Assembly: GCF_028368935.1 (NCBI RefSeq)
Contig: NZ_JAQNDK010000002.1
Coordinates: forward strand, 2,170,001 to 2,234,000
Direction: 5' to 3'
Length of the DNA: 64,000 nt
Source: Sorangium aterium
GTDB lineage: Bacteria > Myxococcota_A > Polyangia > Polyangiales > Polyangiaceae
Part shown: positions 23,735-31,823 of the stretch, piece after piece
Numbering within the stretch: position 1 is the first letter of the stretch
Layout: the number at the start of each line of letters is the position of its first letter
Program-made: the position numbers and the translations under genes
The notes under the pieces: generated by a model
What the model saw: only the letters and a program-made list of their open reading frames with translations
Database searches by the model: none
Told to the model about the DNA's origin: nothing

Positions 23735-24553
23735 ATGAGCGAAACGAGCCGTGAGCGCTTCCAATCGACCCTGTGCCGCGCCAGGAAGATCGCCGTCCTG
23801 ACGGGCGCAGGCGTCTCGGCGGAGTCGGGCATCCCCACGTTCCGCGGCGCTGGGGGGCTGTGGCGGCGTTACGAGGCGACGAGCCTCGCCTCGCCCGAGG
23901 CGTGGCAGCGCGATCCGGGCCTCGTCTGGGAGTTCTACAACCACCGCCGGGAGCGCGCCCTCGGCTGCGCCCCGAACCCGGGCCATCACGCGCTGGCGCA
24001 GCTGGAGGCGCGGTGGCGGGAGGCCGGCAGGGTCTTCACCCTCATCACCCAGAACATCGACGGCCTGCACGAGCAGGCGGGGTCCCGGAGCCCGGTGCGC
24101 CTCCACGGCTCGCTGTGGCAGGTGCGCTGTCTCTCGTGCGGGAGCGTGACCGAGAACCGCGACGTGCCCATCACGCCTGCCTTCGCGGGCAGCGGCTCCC
24201 CCGATCCGGAGGCCCCCGCCCGCCGCTTCACGGCGGCGGAGCTGCCGCGCTGCCGCTGCGGCGGCGCCCTTCGCCCGCACGTGGTCTGGTTCGGCGAGGC
24301 CCTCCAGGAGAGCGATCTCGCCGCGGCGGCCGCCGGCGTCGAGGGCTGTGATCTCCTGCTCGTCGTCGGTACGTCGGCCGTTGTGTATCCCGCGGCCGGT
24401 TTCGTCCCCATGGCCAAGCGCCACGGCGCCCTCATCGCCGAGGTCAACGTCGAGCCGAGCGCGATCTCCGGCCTCTGCGATGTCGTGTTCACCGGCGGCT
24501 CCGGCGCGATCCTGCCCTCCCTGCTCGACGCCACGCCGGGCCGAGCGCCGTGA
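23735..24553 (+). CDS. cobB: Sirtuin NAD-dependent deacylase, class III type
   Basis: 272 aa. ATG 23735 has AGGAGG six bases upstream. NAD-binding motif TGAGVSAESGIPTFRG, TQNIDGLHEQAG, catalytic His in VRLHGS, zinc cysteines CLSC and CRC, and VGTSAVVYPAAG are all present. Residues Y68-N-H-R71 match the YxxR motif that in SIRT5/CobB binds succinyl- or malonyl-lysine, so desuccinylase activity is predicted in addition to deacetylation. It stands alone on the plus strand, divergent from the VWA gene, with a 10-bp-arm palindrome 67 bp after its stop. Confidence 0.92.
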   Translation: MSETSRERFQSTLCRARKIAVLTGAGVSAESGIPTFRGAGGLWRRYEATSLASPEAWQRDPGLVWEFYNHRRERALGCAPNPGHHALAQLEARWREAGRVFTLITQNIDGLHEQAGSRSPVRLHGSLWQVRCLSCGSVTENRDVPITPAFAGSGSPDPEAPARRFTAAELPRCRCGGALRPHVVWFGEALQESDLAAAAAGVEGCDLLLVVGTSAVVYPAAGFVPMAKRHGALIAEVNVEPSAISGLCDVVFTGGSGAILPSLLDATPGRAP

Positions 24554-24620
24554 GCGCCGCGGCCTGACGGGCGCGGCGAGCCGGCGGCTTCAGCGCGGCG
24601 CGCGCTCTCGTCGCAGCGGG

Positions 24621-24642
24621 CGCGCGGTGCACGCACCGCGCG
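24621..24642. repeat. Near-perfect palindrome after the sirtuin gene
   Basis: Arms CGCGCGGTGC (24621-24630) and GCACCGCGCG (24633-24642) separated by AC. It is a 22-bp GC-rich dyad without a T-run, 27 bp before the DUF378 start. It could be a terminator stem or a protein site. Confidence 0.45.
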
Positions 24643-24668
24643 GCGCGGCGCGTGCTTCCGCCGGGGCC

Positions 24669-24908
24669 ATGGAGCAGGTCAACCGTGGGATCTCAGGGCT
24701 AACGTGGGTGGCGATCGCGCTCGTCGTGATCGGCGCCGTCAACTGGGGGTTCGTTGGGCTGTTCGAGTTCGACGTGGTCGCCGGGCTGTTCGGCAGGCTC
24801 AGCGCGCTCAGCCGCATCATCTACGTGCTCGTCGGGCTCGCTGGGCTCTACCTGCTCTACGCTGCGGTCCAGCTCGGAAAGCGCGAACGGGTCACCACGA
24901 TGCCCTGA
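24669..24908 (+). CDS. DUF378 small membrane protein
   Basis: 79 aa. Two hydrophobic helices (WVAIALVVIGAVNWGFVGLF and IIYVLVGLAGLYLLYAAV) around a short loop with FDVVAGLFG. GAVNWGFVG followed by IIYVLVGLAGLY is the DUF378 pattern. Function of the family is unknown. It is short and stands alone between the sirtuin gene and a minus-strand hydrolase gene. No strong ribosome site is seen before the ATG. Confidence 0.85.
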   Translation: MEQVNRGISGLTWVAIALVVIGAVNWGFVGLFEFDVVAGLFGRLSALSRIIYVLVGLAGLYLLYAAVQLGKRERVTTMP

Positions 24909-24936
24909 GGGCGACGCGCCTGCGCGCCTCGGGCGC

Positions 24937-25785
24937 TCATGCTCCCGGGCTGGCCTGGCCGCCGAAGCCGCGCGGACGGGCGGCGGCCGCGCGCGCCTCG
25001 ATGAACCGCGACACCGCGTCGACGAACGCCTCGGGGTTCTCCACCTGCGGCATGTGCCCTGTCGCCGGGATGAAGGTGAGCTGCGACCCCGGCAGCGAAG
25101 CGTGAAGCTTCTTCGCGTCGTCCGCGCTGTTGCCGAGGAGCTGGTCCGCCTCGCCCCAGACGAGGAGGGGATTCAGGCTGAGCGGGGCCCGGAGACCTCC
25201 CTGGATGGCGACGTCGAGCACCGCCTCCAGCTCAGGTGGATTGGCGCTCTCCAGGACGTCCCGCAGGGCAGCCGGGGCGCGGCCGGGATCGGCGTAGGCG
25301 CGGCCCAGGACCCCCGGGCTATAGGTCTGCTTCCGCATCAACGCGCGCAGCACCCGGCGGGGCAGCGGCCGCGCTCCGAGCCAGCCGACGAAGCGCGGCA
25401 GCGGGGGGATGGGAACGCCGTTGACGAACACCAGCCCTCGGCAGCGGGACGCGAACAGGGTAGCGAAGCTCGATACGACCGATACGCCGAAGGAGTTGCC
25501 GATGCACCACGCGCTCGAGACACCGAGCTCGTCCAGGAGCCGCTCGAGCCAGCGCGCATAGGCGTCCAGGGAGCCGAGCCCCGGGGTGTCCGTGCGCCCG
25601 ATGCCAGGCAGATCGGGCGCGATCACCCGGAAGCGCTCCGAGAATCGCTCCCAGACAGGCCCCCAGTGCATCGGCGCCCCACCCCAGGCGCCGTGCACCA
25701 GCAGCAGCGGCTCGCCCTGCCCGCCCACGTGGACGCTGGCAGGGCGGCCGTCGATCGCGATCTCCTTCAACGAAACCGTGCTCAT
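24937..25785 (-). CDS. Alpha/beta-hydrolase
   Basis: 282 aa, ATG 25785 with AGGAGAGG just upstream on the minus strand. The oxyanion segment LLLVHGAWGG, nucleophile elbow GNSFGV (Ser), acid VWGEADQLL and base TGHMPQVENP form a full catalytic triad in the usual order, with a lid region rich in Arg/Pro (PLPRFVGWLGARPLPRR). Size fits epoxide hydrolase/C-C hydrolase/haloperoxidase-like members; which ester or bond is cut cannot be told. It is cytoplasmic (no signal). Divergent from the lyase gene at 25974. Confidence 0.85.
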   Translation of the reverse strand: MSTVSLKEIAIDGRPASVHVGGQGEPLLLVHGAWGGAPMHWGPVWERFSERFRVIAPDLPGIGRTDTPGLGSLDAYARWLERLLDELGVSSAWCIGNSFGVSVVSSFATLFASRCRGLVFVNGVPIPPLPRFVGWLGARPLPRRVLRALMRKQTYSPGVLGRAYADPGRAPAALRDVLESANPPELEAVLDVAIQGGLRAPLSLNPLLVWGEADQLLGNSADDAKKLHASLPGSQLTFIPATGHMPQVENPEAFVDAVSRFIEARAAAARPRGFGGQASPGA

Positions 25786-25973
25786 GCCCCTCTCCTGTGC
25801 GGCATCATCGCGGGCCCATCCTGCCCCCGGGCGCCGGGGGCCCGCAACAGGAACGCACGCCGACGCGCGCCCCCGTCCATCCCTCTTGCCCGCGCGGGCG
25901 CGCGGCGGCGCGCGGCGCCTCTCGGGCCTTCGCGCTTGCCTCACGGGCAGCCGATCGCGGTATCGTCCCCGCC

Positions 25974-26843
25974 GTGTCCCCCGCTCAGAAGCTCCGCGAT
26001 CTGCTCGCCTCGCCCGGCCTCCTCGTCATGCCTTGCTGCTTCGACGCGCTGTCGGCGCGGCTGATCGAGCAGGCCGGCTTCTCCCTCTCGTTCATGAGCG
26101 GCTTCGCGGTCTCCGCCGCGCGCCTCGGCGCGCCCGACACGGGGCTCATCTCGTATGGTGAGATGGTCGATCAGGCGCGGGCGATCTGCGGCGCCGTGTC
26201 GATTCCGGTGCTCGGCGACGGCGACACGGGCTACGGCAATGCGATGAACGTGAAGCGCACGGTGCGCGGTTATGCGCAGGCCGGGCTGGCCTGCGTCATG
26301 ATCGAGGACCAGGTCGCTCCGAAGCGCTGCGGCCACACGCGCGGCAAGCAGGTCGTGCCCCGCGACGAGGCGTTCACCCGCGTCCAGGCCGCCGTGGACG
26401 CGCGCGACGAGGGCGCCGGCGTGCTCATCATGGCCCGCACCGACGCCCGCCAGACGCACGGGTTCGATGAGGCGCTCACCCGCGCGCGGGCGTTCGCCGA
26501 TCTCGGGGCAGACATCGTGTTCCTGGAGGCGCCCGAGAGCGTGGAGGAGATGCGAACGTTCTGCCGCGAGGTGCGCGCGCCGACCATGGCCAACATGGTG
26601 GATCACGGCAGGACGCCGGTGCTGCCGCCGGCCGAGCTCGAGGCGATCGGCTACAAGATCGCGGCCTATCCGCTCACCCTGCTCTCGGTCGCCGCCGCCG
26701 CCATGCGCGAGGCGCTCGCGTCCCTGCGCGCCGGCCGGCACCCCGATCCGCGGATGAGCTTCGCGGCGCTCCAGGAGATCGTGGGGTTCCCCGAGTACTA
26801 TGCTGAAGAGGAGCGCTATGCGCAGCCGCCAGGGAAGGGGTGA
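25974..26843 (+). CDS. Isocitrate lyase/PEP mutase superfamily C-C lyase
   Basis: 289 aa, GTG start at 25974 chosen because conservation begins at AQKLRDLLASPG. Superfamily features: VMPCCFDALSARLIEQAGF, VLGDGDTGYGN (metal-binding Asp residues), MIEDQVAPKRCGH, and IMARTDAR. The KRCGH loop carries the catalytic Cys of lyases, so cleavage of a 2-methylisocitrate- or 2,3-dimethylmalate-type substrate is more likely than phosphonomutase chemistry. The next gene starts ten bases after its stop and is likely co-transcribed. Confidence 0.82.
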   Translation: MSPAQKLRDLLASPGLLVMPCCFDALSARLIEQAGFSLSFMSGFAVSAARLGAPDTGLISYGEMVDQARAICGAVSIPVLGDGDTGYGNAMNVKRTVRGYAQAGLACVMIEDQVAPKRCGHTRGKQVVPRDEAFTRVQAAVDARDEGAGVLIMARTDARQTHGFDEALTRARAFADLGADIVFLEAPESVEEMRTFCREVRAPTMANMVDHGRTPVLPPAELEAIGYKIAAYPLTLLSVAAAAMREALASLRAGRHPDPRMSFAALQEIVGFPEYYAEEERYAQPPGKG

Positions 26844-26853
26844 GTCGAGCACC

Positions 26854-28038
26854 ATGGCCACGATGTCCTCCGCGTCCTCCGCCGCGCCCGCGTCGCTCCT
26901 CGACGCCGCGCGCAGCCTCGTTCCGCTCGTCCAGGAGCACCCCCAGCGGGGAGAGCGGGAGCGCCGCCTGCCCGATCCGGTCGCGAGGGCGCTCCGGGAG
27001 TCGGGCATCTTCCGCATGTGTCGTCCGCGCGCGCTGGGCGGGCTCGAGGTCGATCCCCTCACGGCGCTGCAGGTCATCGAGGAGCTCTCGCGCGCCGACG
27101 GCGCCGCAGGGTGGTGCGCCATGATCTGCGGCACGACCGGCGCGTTCGAGGCGTACATCCCGGCGGAGGGGGGCAAAGAGATGCATGCGAGCCCGGACGC
27201 CGTGACGGCTGGGGTCTTCGCACCGAGCGGGCGCGCCGTCGAGGTCGAGGGAGGCTATCGGGTCGCCGGGAGGTGGGCGATGGCGAGCGCCTGTCATCAT
27301 TGCGACTGGCTGGGCGGCACCGCGGTGGTCTACGACGGGTCGGCCCCGCGCATGCTGCCCGGGGGCGTCCCCGAGGCCATCGTGCCGATGTTCCGCGCCT
27401 CGGAGTGCGAGATCCTGGATACGTGGAGCGTCTCCGGCCTCGCCGGCACCGGGAGCCACGATTTCGCGGTCGTGGACGTCTTCGTGCCGAGCAGCCGGTG
27501 CATCCGACTCCCGATGACGGCGCCGACCCATCCAGGGCCTCTCTTCGTGTTCCCTCTCTTCGGCTTCCTCGCGAGCGCTGTCGCGGCGACCGCGCTCGGG
27601 ATGGCGCGCGCGGCCGTCGATGAGCTGACCCGGCTCGCGGCGACCAAGCGGCCGAGCGGCATGACGACGTCGCTCGCGACGCGGCCCTCGACGGCGCTCG
27701 CCGTGGCCGAGGCCGAGGCCACGCTGGGCGCGGCCAGGGCCTACCTCCTCGAGGCCGTCGGCGCCGTCTGGGACGCCGCGGTCTCTGGCAGCTCGATCTC
27801 GCTGCGGGAGCGGGCGCGCGTCCGGCTCGCCGCGACGAACGCCGCCCTCGGCGCGGCGCGCGCCGTCGATCTGGCCTTCACGGCGGGCGGCGCCACGGCG
27901 CTCTACGCGGAGAGCCCTCTTCAACGCAGCTTCCGCGACGTGCACGCCGTCACGCAGCACGCCCTCGTCGCCCCGCACACGCGCGAGGTCCAGGGCCGTG
28001 TGCTCCTCGGGCTGGACACCGAGCTGCCGATGTTCTGA
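26854..28038 (+). CDS. Acyl-CoA-dehydrogenase-fold flavoprotein (group D flavin monooxygenase-like)
   Basis: 394 aa. The N-terminal helical domain (RRLPDPVARALRESGIFRMC, then LTALQVIEELSRADGAAGWC), the middle beta domain (GGYRVAGRWAMASACHHCDW) and the C-terminal helices ending QHALVAPHTREVQGRVLLGLD fit the HpaB/DszC-like branch of the acyl-CoA dehydrogenase fold. Members use reduced FMN/FAD to hydroxylate, and lack the CoA-binding and Glu motifs of true dehydrogenases. A flavin reductase partner is not adjacent. Start ATG 26854 lies after GGAAGGGG at moderate distance. The coupling with the upstream lyase suggests a shared degradative or biosynthetic route, not identified. Confidence 0.75.
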   Translation: MATMSSASSAAPASLLDAARSLVPLVQEHPQRGERERRLPDPVARALRESGIFRMCRPRALGGLEVDPLTALQVIEELSRADGAAGWCAMICGTTGAFEAYIPAEGGKEMHASPDAVTAGVFAPSGRAVEVEGGYRVAGRWAMASACHHCDWLGGTAVVYDGSAPRMLPGGVPEAIVPMFRASECEILDTWSVSGLAGTGSHDFAVVDVFVPSSRCIRLPMTAPTHPGPLFVFPLFGFLASAVAATALGMARAAVDELTRLAATKRPSGMTTSLATRPSTALAVAEAEATLGAARAYLLEAVGAVWDAAVSGSSISLRERARVRLAATNAALGAARAVDLAFTAGGATALYAESPLQRSFRDVHAVTQHALVAPHTREVQGRVLLGLDTELPMF

Positions 28039-28092
28039 GGGGCCGTCCGCGCGAAGAGATGCGGATACGAGAGGGCAGGGCGCGCCCCGCCC

Positions 28093-28713
28093 TCATCCCA
28101 GGGGCAGATCCACCCAGCGCTCGAACCCAGGCCGGCGCTTGATGCGGCCGTACCACGCGTCGACGTGCTGCAGCGCGGGCCGCTCGGTCTTCAGGTTGTA
28201 CCACCGCTGCGCCGCGACCCCGAGCGGGATATCGGCGAACGTGAAGTACTCTCCCGCGGCCCACGGGTGCCGCGACAGCTGCCTGTCGAGGATCCCCAGC
28301 GCGGCGAGCGTCGACTTGCGCGCTGCCTCGATCGCGGCCTGATCGCGGCGCTCTTCGGGCGTGCGCACCAGCTGCACCAGGAGCGTCCGGATCGGGGGCC
28401 ACAGGGTCCCGAACTGCCAGTCGGTCCAGGCGTCGGCGCGCGCCCTGTCGGCGAGATCGCTCGGCTGGAGCGGCGCCGACCCGTAGCGCGAGAACAGATA
28501 ACGCACGATCGCGTGCGACTCCCAGAGCACCAGCGGGCCGTCCTCGAGCGTCGGAACCAGCCCGTTCGGGTTGAGGGTGAGATAGTCGGCGTCCTTGACG
28601 CGACCGAACGTCCCGCCGGCGTCGATGCGCTCGAAATCGAGCTTGAGCTCGTCGAGCGCCCAGAGGACCTTCTGCACGTTCGAAGAATTCTTGTGACCCC
28701 AGAGCTTCACCAT
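28093..28713 (-). CDS. Glutathione S-transferase family protein
   Basis: 206 aa. N-terminal thioredoxin-like domain begins MVKLWGHKNSSNVQKVLWAL, the Ser-containing active-site region of theta/beta-like GSTs. NPNGLVPTLEDG (cis-Pro) and LWESHAIVRYL (Glu-Ser glutathione binding) follow, then an all-helical C-terminal domain. It conjugates glutathione or related thiols to electrophiles. It is second of two GST genes on the minus strand, 25 bp after the first, so they form an operon. Confidence 0.9.
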   Translation of the reverse strand: MVKLWGHKNSSNVQKVLWALDELKLDFERIDAGGTFGRVKDADYLTLNPNGLVPTLEDGPLVLWESHAIVRYLFSRYGSAPLQPSDLADRARADAWTDWQFGTLWPPIRTLLVQLVRTPEERRDQAAIEAARKSTLAALGILDRQLSRHPWAAGEYFTFADIPLGVAAQRWYNLKTERPALQHVDAWYGRIKRRPGFERWVDLPLG

Positions 28714-28738
28714 GATGTCCCTTGTCCCTCGGCGCCGC

Positions 28739-29410
28739 TCAGGCGGCCGTCGTCGCCGGCTTCACGAACTTCGCGAAGCGCTCCACGTAGAACTCGACCG
28801 GATTCTGGATGGCGCGCACCGCGGGGCGCGCCTGCACAGCCTCGATCCACGCCCTGAGCCGCGTGAGCTCCGCGGGGATGGAGAAGTCGCGGAGGCGGCC
28901 GACCGCCGACAGCCGCTCGAACCATGGATAGAAGGAGAGATCGACGAGGCTGACCTCGGCGCCGAGCCAGTAGGGCCCTTGGCCGGACGATCTCGCCAGC
29001 GCCTCCCGCTCGATGAACGCGAGCACGTCGCCAAGCGCCTTGCGCCCCTCCGCCTCCTGGTCCCGGTTCTCGGCCCTGAGCAGCTGGGTGAACGCCGGCA
29101 CGAGGCGCGTGTTCGAGTAATCGATCCAGATCCTCGCCAGGGCGCGCTTGCCCGGCTCCCTGGGCAGGAGCCGCGGCTCGGGGAAGACCTCCTCGATGTA
29201 CTCGTTGATGATCGCCGACTCCCAGATGCGGTGGCCCTCGTGCTCGATCGCCGGGACCTTGCCGTAGAGCGAGGCGTCGACGAACGCCCGCGGCTTGTTC
29301 TGCAGATCGACCTCGGTCAGCTCGAAGTCGATCGCCTTCTCCTGTAAAACGAGCCGGGTGCGGTGGGCGAAGGGGCACGCCTTCGCGCTGTAGAGTCGCA
29401 GCTTCGTCAT
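28739..29410 (-). CDS. Glutathione S-transferase family protein, Cys-type active site
   Basis: 223 aa, ATG 29410 with AGGAGAA six bases upstream. SAKACPFAHRTRLVL gives a CPxA active site, as in omega- or lambda-like transferases that perform thiol transfer or reductive dehalogenation rather than classic conjugation. GKVPAIEHEG and WESAIINEYIEEVF complete the glutathione-binding domain. It is first gene of a two-GST operon. A promoter with paired operator-like repeats lies 470-510 bp upstream on the same strand. Confidence 0.9.
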   Translation of the reverse strand: MTKLRLYSAKACPFAHRTRLVLQEKAIDFELTEVDLQNKPRAFVDASLYGKVPAIEHEGHRIWESAIINEYIEEVFPEPRLLPREPGKRALARIWIDYSNTRLVPAFTQLLRAENRDQEAEGRKALGDVLAFIEREALARSSGQGPYWLGAEVSLVDLSFYPWFERLSAVGRLRDFSIPAELTRLRAWIEAVQARPAVRAIQNPVEFYVERFAKFVKPATTAA

Positions 29411-30159
29411 CCTGTTCTCCTTGATGGCGTGCGCCAGGCGAAGAGCTCTCCTGCTCTCAGGCAGGGGGTGTGCTCCGCTCACGGGCCGTCGTCGTGGCAG
29501 AGAGCAGGGAGCGTGCCAGAGCGCTGTTGCAGGAACGGATCGCAATCGTCCGCGCCGGCCGCGCGCTTGCTGCGACGGAAGCAGGGATTGCTGGTGATGT
29601 GCTGCGGAGGCAGCAGTGAATCCGGCGTGGGGCGTGGGAAGGCCGCTGCTGATCGAAGGTCGACTCTTGTCGAGTACCCGGGAGACGTCGGGCCCCTCGG
29701 GAGCCGGGATGACGCGTGCTCAGATCTTCATCCTTCCTCCTCGTGTCATGGTTCGCAGTCCGCGCCACCTCAGCCAATGGCACCTCTGCTCGAGCGGTCA
29801 TCCGTCGTCCACGCGCGGGCGTGGAGGTGGATCTCCTCCCGGTGTGCGGGAAGGCGCGCTGATGTTTTCCGCCTTACTCTTCTATGGCGGACATTAATCT
29901 GTTATGACGGACATGTCAAGCCGCTCCGCGGCGGCGTCGATGCCCTCGGCAAGAGGTGCGTGGACCGGTGTGCGAAGGGGATGGCCGCGGCGGTGGTGCG
30001 GCATCGGCCGGATGTGCGAGGGATGTCTTTGTTGTAAGCTCCGTGGCGTGACGACCGCTCGCTCCGACGCCGGAGCAATCGATGGGCTGCATGGTTCGAG
30101 ACGTGACCGTCGCATGGTCCGATGGGCCGGGCGAGAGGCGACACGCACGGAGCGACGCG
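29411..30159. other. Gene-poor 749-bp gap upstream of the GST operon
   Basis: No gene can be supported. Candidate frames are short, Arg/Ser-rich and unlike any family. One plus-strand frame (GTG 29470 to TGA ending 29619, 49 codons) reads as an Ala/Arg helix but its ribosome site abuts the start. Base composition is less GC-rich than most of the window. The only clear signals are the minus-strand promoter and direct repeats at 29883-29919. Confidence 0.5.
29883..29919 (-). promoter_or_regulatory. Sigma70-type promoter with paired direct repeats
   Basis: On the minus strand TTGACA (29919-29914), 17 bp, TAATGT (29896-29891). Overlapping it are two 12-bp direct repeats, TATGGCGGACAT (29883-29894) and TATGACGGACAT (29903-29914), 11 of 12 identical and exactly 20 bp apart. 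A dimeric repressor binding both would cover both hexamers. It points toward the GST genes, leaving a 5' untranslated stretch of about 470 bases, or toward a lost gene in between. Confidence 0.5.
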
Positions 30160-30741
30160 ATGACAGGTGAGCGCCCGCCGGACTGCGTCCTGACCGCTCG
30201 GCTGATGCTGCGAGCGTGGCGACCCGAGGATTCACCTCTGATCAGGGATGCGATTGACTCCAGCCTTGCCCACCTGCGGCCCTGGATGCCGTGGGCTGTG
30301 CACGAGCCTTCTTCCGTGGAGGCGACCGCGGCGCTCTTGGAGAAGTTCCGGGACGACTTCACGGCAGGACGCGACTTTCATTATGGCATCTTCACGCGCG
30401 ACGAGCGCGCCGTGCTCGGGGGTATGGGGCTCCATCCGCGGATCGGCCCGGGCGCGATCGAGATCGGCTACTGGCTCCGGGAAACCGCGACGCGCTGCGG
30501 TTACGCAACTGAGGCGGTGGCGCGCCTGACCCGGATCGCGCTCGAGGACCTCGGCCTGAGCCGCGTCGAGATCCGTTGCGATCCGCGGAACACCGCGAGC
30601 GCCGCCGTGCCCAGGCGGCTCGGGTATCTGCATGTGGCGACGCTCGAAGCGAACGCCCTGACGCCCGCGGGCGAGCCGCGCGACACGATGGTGTGGGCGC
30701 AGACGGCCGCGGAACTCGCGGGGTCGAGCCGGGGAGGCTGA
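30160..30741 (+). CDS. GNAT N-acetyltransferase, RimJ/RimL type
   Basis: 193 aa from ATG 30160, where homology begins (VLTARLMLRAWRPED). SLAHLRPWMPW, GGMGLHPRIGPGAIEIGYWL, and CGYATEAVARLTRIAL (acetyl-CoA pyrophosphate loop region) are hallmarks of RimJ/RimL-type acetyltransferases of protein N-termini or small molecules. An upstream in-frame ATG at 30082 would add 26 residues of non-homologous sequence and was not used. Target unknown. Confidence 0.85.
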   Translation: MTGERPPDCVLTARLMLRAWRPEDSPLIRDAIDSSLAHLRPWMPWAVHEPSSVEATAALLEKFRDDFTAGRDFHYGIFTRDERAVLGGMGLHPRIGPGAIEIGYWLRETATRCGYATEAVARLTRIALEDLGLSRVEIRCDPRNTASAAVPRRLGYLHVATLEANALTPAGEPRDTMVWAQTAAELAGSSRGG

Positions 30742-30822
30742 AGTTCATGAGCCGCTCGTTCTCGGCAAGCGCGCCACGAGCACCATCGGATATGGAGCGG
30801 TGCATGGGAGTGATGGCGGCGC

Positions 30823-31311
30823 TCAGAGCTCGAGCGTCATCTCGATCATCGTACGGCGAAAGCCGAATCGCTCGAACAGGCGTTGCGCGGCGGCGTTCTG
30901 CGTCGCGGTATGGAGCACGACGCGCGGCGCACCCAGGGCGTGGAGGCGCGCGATGACGGCTTCGAGCAGGATGGCGCCTGCGCCGAGCCGGCGCGCGGGC
31001 TCGGCGACGTAAATATCGTGGAGCGCGCCGCAGGCGTCGAGGAGGCTATTCCAGTCGCGCGGCTCCCGGCGGCCGTAGGCGTAGCCGACCAGCGTCGGCT
31101 CGGCGCCGCCCTTCTCGGCGACGACGATCGTGGCGCTGGGGTTGTCGAGCTCGCTGGTGAGCCACCGTTCGTAGCCCGGCTCGAGCGGCTCCAGGCACAG
31201 GAAGCGGTGTGGATCAAGGGCATGGTGCAGGCGGACGAGGTCAGCCGCGAAGCACGCCACCTCGGGCATATCCTCGCGCTTGGCCGGGCGAGCTGTGATG
31301 GAAGGGGTCAT
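30823..31311 (-). CDS. GNAT N-acetyltransferase
   Basis: 162 aa. ITARPAKREDMPEV start, ATIVVAEKGG, TLVGYAYGR, then IYVAEPARRLGAGAILLEAVIARL (acetyl-CoA loop R-x-x-G-x-G/A) and TATQNAAAQRLFERFGFRR. A single-domain GNAT enzyme of unknown substrate. It converges with the RimJ/RimL-type gene, with 81 bp between. Confidence 0.88.
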   Translation of the reverse strand: MTPSITARPAKREDMPEVACFAADLVRLHHALDPHRFLCLEPLEPGYERWLTSELDNPSATIVVAEKGGAEPTLVGYAYGRREPRDWNSLLDACGALHDIYVAEPARRLGAGAILLEAVIARLHALGAPRVVLHTATQNAAAQRLFERFGFRRTMIEMTLEL

Positions 31312-31823
31312 TCAGCCAGGATAGCGCGCACCGGACGGGATATCGACGTGGCGGACGTGAGAGACGGTCGAGTGATCCATGCCACGGCAGAGGCTGAGAT
31401 TGCGTTGGTGAGCTCGAGGAGCGACCGCTCATCCATTCGATAGGTACGAGAGGCCGGGCATGATTTTCGGCATCGGAAGGCGCTTTACTGCGGTATCGAT
31501 GATAGGCTACGAAACCGCTCGAGGATGACATCCTCGATGCCCAGGAGCCTGTGTCGAAGGCGACGGCGGAGTACGTCATCGTCTTGGTGGCGCTCGGAGC
31601 AACGCGCCTGAGCTCCAGGAGCAAGTGCAATGGAGGCCGGCAGGCGCGCGAGGCAGCGTGCCGTCGTTGGCCCCTTCTGCTTGCGCTAGAGAGGGCCCAG
31701 GTTGGCCGAACCTGCGGTGGGACACTCCGGCGCCCCTGGTCGTGACAAATGTGGTAGCCTCGCACGCGGCGGTCTCCGGGATCCGTCGCTGACCTGAGAT
31801 TTGCCTGGAAAGCAGAGTAGCCC
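31312..31823. other. 512-bp gap with a prepilin-like coding remnant
   Basis: No complete gene. One plus-strand frame opening at GTG 31551 reads SKATAEYVIVLVALGA, similar to the ATAEY plus hydrophobic core of Flp/TadE-type prepilins, but the downstream 45 codons are Arg/Cys-rich and not pilin-like. The segment before it (LEDDILDAQEP) is in the same frame without a start. It could be a decayed small pilin gene or chance. Nothing else was found. Confidence 0.35.

Noticed and set aside
29457-29801. 114-codon minus-strand frame upstream of the GST operon
   Set aside because: Arg/Ser/Thr-rich, no domain, no ribosome site; does not look like a regulator despite its position after a promoter.
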